Positions 61,201 through 64,000 of a stretch of 64,000 nucleotides of DNA are shown piece by piece. The notes under the pieces are model-generated. The model worked only from the letters and a program-made list of their open reading frames with translations, searched no databases and was not told the DNA's origin. Source of the DNA: Opitutaceae bacterium (lineage in GTDB: Bacteria; Verrucomicrobiota; Verrucomicrobiia; Opitutales; Opitutaceae); the NCBI GenBank assembly GCA_028691845.1, contig JAQUYL010000006.1, positions 62,001-126,000 on the forward strand, read 5' to 3'. Within the stretch, counting starts at the first letter, position 1. Each line of letters opens with the position of its first letter. A program made the position numbers and the translations under genes.

Positions 61201-61745
61201 CATGCCGCGTTCACGCCGCCCGGGCCGCCGAGTTGCGCGCGGGCCGCGAAGAAATCGAACATTCGTCCGCCGCCGAATCCACCCAGCAGAAGGGCGGTCA
61301 CGGAAAGCATTTCCATCCAGCCGACAACGCGCGCCAGCCGCACCGCGGGCACCATCTCCCGCAGCACCGCGCGCTTGGCCGGCGCGAAGATCGTCGCCTG
61401 TAGCGGGAGCAAAATGAAGCACGCCACGGCGCCCCATAGCGAATGCAGCCAGAGTGCGGTCACCAGCAACACCATGCTCACAAACTGCATGCCCAGCGAC
61501 AGATTGAGCACCACCGTCTTGGAAAACCGGTCGGTGAACCATCCGGCCAGAGGGGAAAAAAGCAGGAAGGGCACCACCAAGAATACCCCGAGCAGCGACC
61601 GGATCGCGTCCGGATCGCTCTCTGCGCCCAGCACACCCGGGAATTGCGCCAGCGCGATCAGCATCAACTGGGCCGCGTTGCTGTTGAACATGACCTGCGC
61701 CTGCGCGCCCAACAACGCAGCGAGAGAGAATCGCGGTGATTTCAT
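58269..61745 (-). CDS. LplT-PlsC-acyl-ACP synthetase fusion (Aas-like)
   Basis: The 1158-residue protein joins three modules: an MFS transporter of the lysophospholipid type (about 1-410), a PlsC acyltransferase (about 430-640) with the catalytic NHLSYVD (H459 and D464) and [10 protein letters not shown], and an AMP-forming acyl-ACP/CoA ligase (about 650-1158) with [20 protein letters not shown] near residue 800, GYGLTE-type [11 protein letters not shown] and [17 protein letters not shown]. In E. coli these are LplT plus the two-domain Aas, which flip lysophosphatidylethanolamine inward and re-acylate it; here one polypeptide holds all. The fusion occurs in other bacteria. Confidence 0.9.
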   Translation of the reverse strand: [1158 protein letters not shown]

Positions 61746-61766
61746 CCTAAGGGAGTGCTGGGTCTT

Positions 61767-62456
61767 TCATGACAACGAACCCGCGGCCGGCAAGTCCGGA
61801 GAAATCCCGCCCGCTCGGGGATTTGCCCGCCAAGCCCGGAGATCGCGGGCCAGCGCGCCGAAACCGTGCGGAAAATCATTTTCCAGCCGGCGCACATCGC
61901 CCTGATGGCGGCGCACCTCCTGCAGGGCGCGCATGGTCTCATGCGGCAGCGAGGGCCGGTCGGTGCCGTAAACCCGCCATTTCAGCTCACGCCGGGTATA
62001 GGGCGGCCTTCCGCTCTCCTGTCCGCCCTGCCACGCCGCCTCGGTGACCGCGGCATCCCGCCCGCACAGGTACCAGGCCTCGATGGCCGGCACGGCCAGC
62101 CCAACGCCCCGCAACACGCGATCGCGCCCGTGCGCCGGCGGAAGGTTTTTTTGCGTCCGTCGGAAAACGGACCGCAGCCGGCACAGCCGGCACAACGGAT
62201 GATGGAAGCCCGGCGCTTCGTGCGCCGCGGTGTGCACCACGGAATCGTCGGAGTCCACCACCACCACGATTCCGTCCGCAGTGGTATTGAAATGCAGATG
62301 CCGGATGACCGAGGGCAGCACCTGTTCGACCGAAGGCCAGCCGCGCGCCCGCAGCGACGGCGCCACCAGCTCGATCGGCCGGCCGAGGACAAACTCGGCC
62401 AGCACGCGCACGGCGGCCTCGTCCGCAGGAGATTCGCTGAGGATGGCCAGCTTCAT
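61767..62456 (-). CDS. DUF4276-like protein with TOPRIM-type residues
   Basis: The 229-residue protein begins MKLAILSESPADEAAV, with E8 where TOPRIM and DUF4276 proteins keep their acidic residue, and has VVVVDSDDS with the D68-S-D70 pair and PAIEAWYLCG, which resembles the SIEAW motif of DUF4276. A TOPRIM-related nuclease fold is inferred. Its ATG overlaps the stop of the upstream AAA ATPase gene by four bases (ATGA), so the two are made together. ATPase plus TOPRIM or DUF4276 pairs are found in phage-defence type loci, but no activity can be shown here. Confidence 0.6.
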   Translation of the reverse strand: MKLAILSESPADEAAVRVLAEFVLGRPIELVAPSLRARGWPSVEQVLPSVIRHLHFNTTADGIVVVVDSDDSVVHTAAHEAPGFHHPLCRLCRLRSVFRRTQKNLPPAHGRDRVLRGVGLAVPAIEAWYLCGRDAAVTEAAWQGGQESGRPPYTRRELKWRVYGTDRPSLPHETMRALQEVRRHQGDVRRLENDFPHGFGALARDLRAWRANPRAGGISPDLPAAGSLS

Positions 62457-63457
62457 TCTTCGCCCGGCACGCCGCCCAGGATGCCGCTGTACCACAGGTC
62501 GCCGAGATTCGCCTCCTTCATCAATTCCAGGAGATCCGGGCGGTCGGCCAGTCGCTCGAAGGTGGCAGTCCGCCCCTCCTTGTTGGCCAATACCACTTCC
62601 TCCGGATGGTCGCGGAAAAGATCGAGCAGGTAGGGGGAATGCGTGGTGACGATCACCTGCACCGGCCCCCGGGGCTCTTCGAAATCCCGGGGATTGCTCA
62701 GCCGGTAAAGGGCATCGCGAACCTCGCGCAAAAGGCGCGGATGGATGCCGCGATCCGCCTCCTCCAAGCACACGATGCTGGGCGGCTCGGGCGCGAAGGA
62801 AAGCGTAAGCACAGCCAGCAGATTAAGCACGCCCTGGGAGAGGCTGTCGGCCGGAATCAGATCGCCGTATTGACTATCCTTCAGAATCAGCTCGACGTGG
62901 CCGGGCCCGGCCTCCCGGAAACTGAGTTCGGCAAATTCCGGCATGATGCGCCGGAATTCCTCCACCAGGCGGACATAGGCCGCCGGCGTCTTCTCCCGGC
63001 GCGCGGCCAGAACGGCCGCCAGATTGCCGGCATTCGATGAAAGTTCGCCGCCCTCCTTCACTGCGGCCGGTGCCGCCATGGCATGATGATCGAACAGAAA
63101 CGCCCGGATGCGACGCAGCCGCGACCGCAGATCCGCCCATTTGGCGTCGCCCGCCGGTCCCGACGGATGCTCAACCCGCAAAACGTCGCACACCATTTCG
63201 GCCACACAACGCATCCGCACGGTGAAGTCGGCGAACGGGGGCGAGAACTGGTAGTCGATTTCAGGACCACCCGCCCGCGCCGTCCGGCCCTCGCGGGGCT
63301 GATCCACCGACAACGCCAGGGTCCGTAAACTCAACAACGCCTGGATAAGGCTGGTCTTGCCGCTCCCATTGGGACCAATGATGAGGTTGAACGATTCCAG
63401 TCGCACAGCGGCGGAACGCAGCGCCTTGAAGTTCTTGAACCTGACTGCGGCAATCAT
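62453..63457 (-). CDS. AAA family ATPase (SMC/OLD-like, AAA_21 type)
   Basis: The 334-residue protein has Walker A GPNGSGKT at 28-35 in an N-terminus like RecF/OLD (MIAAVRFKNFKALRSAAVRLESFNLIIG), an ABC-type signature SLSQG at 205-209, Walker B IVCLEEADRGIHP (228-240) and an H-loop TTHSPYLLD with H273. This is the ABC-like ATPase fold of the AAA_21 group, used in DNA maintenance and defence. The start avoids an upstream extension that is rich in stop-prone character. It is translationally coupled to the DUF4276-like gene. Confidence 0.85.
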   Translation of the reverse strand: MIAAVRFKNFKALRSAAVRLESFNLIIGPNGSGKTSLIQALLSLRTLALSVDQPREGRTARAGGPEIDYQFSPPFADFTVRMRCVAEMVCDVLRVEHPSGPAGDAKWADLRSRLRRIRAFLFDHHAMAAPAAVKEGGELSSNAGNLAAVLAARREKTPAAYVRLVEEFRRIMPEFAELSFREAGPGHVELILKDSQYGDLIPADSLSQGVLNLLAVLTLSFAPEPPSIVCLEEADRGIHPRLLREVRDALYRLSNPRDFEEPRGPVQVIVTTHSPYLLDLFRDHPEEVVLANKEGRTATFERLADRPDLLELMKEANLGDLWYSGILGGVPGEE

Positions 63458-63631
63458 GAGATTATAATGACGCAACACGGTGCAGGCTTCCAGCCCGCAA
63501 ATGGCCACCGAGGCGGGATTTTCGGGCCAGGCAGGGCGAGGAAGCGCCGTGTCGGGGCAATAATGACGCCGGACCGACCCAAACATCCTGCGGCCCGGGT
63601 CTCAGAACAAACCGGAGGACCGGGCAAATCG

Positions 63632-64000
63632 CTAGTGTCCGTGGTTCGCCGCGGCGGCGGCCTTCGCCGCCTTGGCTGCCTCGACAACCTTCTTCTCGAG
63701 CTCGGCCGGCATTTCCTGGTAATGGGTGAGTTTCTCGCTATGCAGGCCGCGGCCTCCCGTGAGCGAGCGCAGCACCGTGCCGTAATGGTAAAGCTCGGCG
63801 GCGGGCACCTCGGCGCGCACGACCTGCAGCCGGCCGCTCGCGTCCATGCCGAGAATCTTGCCGCGCCGGCTCGAAAGATCTCCGACGACTTTGCCGAGGG
63901 AGTCCTCCGGCACCTTGATCTCAAGCTGGTGGATCGGTTCGAGCAGGCAGGGCCGCGCACTCACAAACGCCTCCTTGAAGGCGAAGTAGCCGGCGATCTG
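63632..64000 (-). CDS. Elongation factor G family, C-terminal part (5' end outside window)
   Basis: The last 122 residues of an EF-G-type translational GTPase are present; the frame stays open to the window edge. Domains IV/V are recognisable: FKEAFVSARPCLLEPIHQLEIKVPEDSLGKVVGDLSSRRGKILGMD, then LQVVRAEVPAAELYHYGTVLRSLTGGRGLHSEKLTHYQEMP. EF-G moves tRNAs and mRNA through the ribosome. Differences such as HSEKLTHYQ fit a paralogous EF-G-like protein as well as the main one, and the GTPase domain that would settle this is missing. The C-terminus ends in an alanine-rich helix and NHGH. It is upstream of the AAA ATPase gene on the same strand. Confidence 0.85.
   Translation of the reverse strand, partial: QIAGYFAFKEAFVSARPCLLEPIHQLEIKVPEDSLGKVVGDLSSRRGKILGMDASGRLQVVRAEVPAAELYHYGTVLRSLTGGRGLHSEKLTHYQEMPAELEKKVVEAAKAAKAAAAANHGH

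Overview
This is a GC-rich bacterial chromosome segment. It reads as a member of the Verrucomicrobiota, most likely of the Opitutales/Opitutaceae type. The inference rests on the combination of a PEP-CTERM protein, a verrucomicrobial-style pseudopilin, an mcsA-mcsB-clpC cluster in an organism with a Gram-negative envelope (ExbB/ExbD, outer-membrane beta-barrel), glutaminyl-tRNA synthetase, and weak or absent Shine-Dalgarno sites at many starts. This is inference from gene content; no rRNA or tRNA gene, CRISPR array or insertion sequence was seen. Most of the window is housekeeping DNA of even composition, with a few accessory islets.

Layout. 0-2.6 kb: the start of an SDR oxidoreductase, an ExbB/ExbD proton channel pair with a Fur-box-like palindrome upstream, and a small secreted protein of unknown function. 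2.6-8.7 kb: a secreted transglutaminase-like protein, then the protein quality control operon mcsA-mcsB-clpC, transcribed leftward from a recognisable promoter. 8.8-20.2 kb: ilvE, a pseudopilin, a membrane methyltransferase, glnS, a YceH protein, an MFS exporter, thrH, gltX-gpsA and an RluA-type pseudouridine synthase. 20.2-26.3 kb: hibernation factor hpf with promoter and terminator, then histidine catabolism (hutH-hutU-hutI) and a flavin-reductase-like protein.

26.4-30.5 kb is the most distinctive accessory region: a MtrB/PioB-like outer-membrane barrel and a multiheme c-type cytochrome (seven CXXCH sites plus one CX4CH) form a two-gene unit with its own candidate promoter and terminator. 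This is a plausible trans-outer-membrane electron conduit. A His-rich polytopic membrane protein of the NicO/TauE kind lies upstream on the same strand.

30.9-48.1 kb: haem synthesis (hemE, protoporphyrinogen oxidase), ileS - cysteine-depleted DksA-like protein - lspA, yicC, trpB, an RsbU-type phosphatase with a STAS partner but no kinase, aconitase, a peroxiredoxin, tyrS and yraN. 48.3-52.6 kb: a GAF-containing GspE/PilB ATPase, a PEP-CTERM protein bounded by a terminator, a small Zn-ribbon/PAS gene that looks frameshifted, and two copies of an operator-like palindrome. 52.6-64 kb: smc, a GlcD-like flavoprotein, a three-domain LplT-PlsC-AMP-ligase fusion, a translationally coupled AAA-ATPase plus TOPRIM/DUF4276-like pair that resembles defence-type modules, and the 3' end of an elongation factor G gene.

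How the genes work together: the haem genes could supply cofactor for the cytochrome; ExbBD would energise TonB-dependent uptake, possibly under iron control; McsAB marks proteins with phospho-arginine for ClpC; LspA serves lipoprotein processing; the Aas-like fusion recycles lysophospholipids. The two candidates most worth follow-up are the porin-cytochrome unit and the ATPase/TOPRIM pair.
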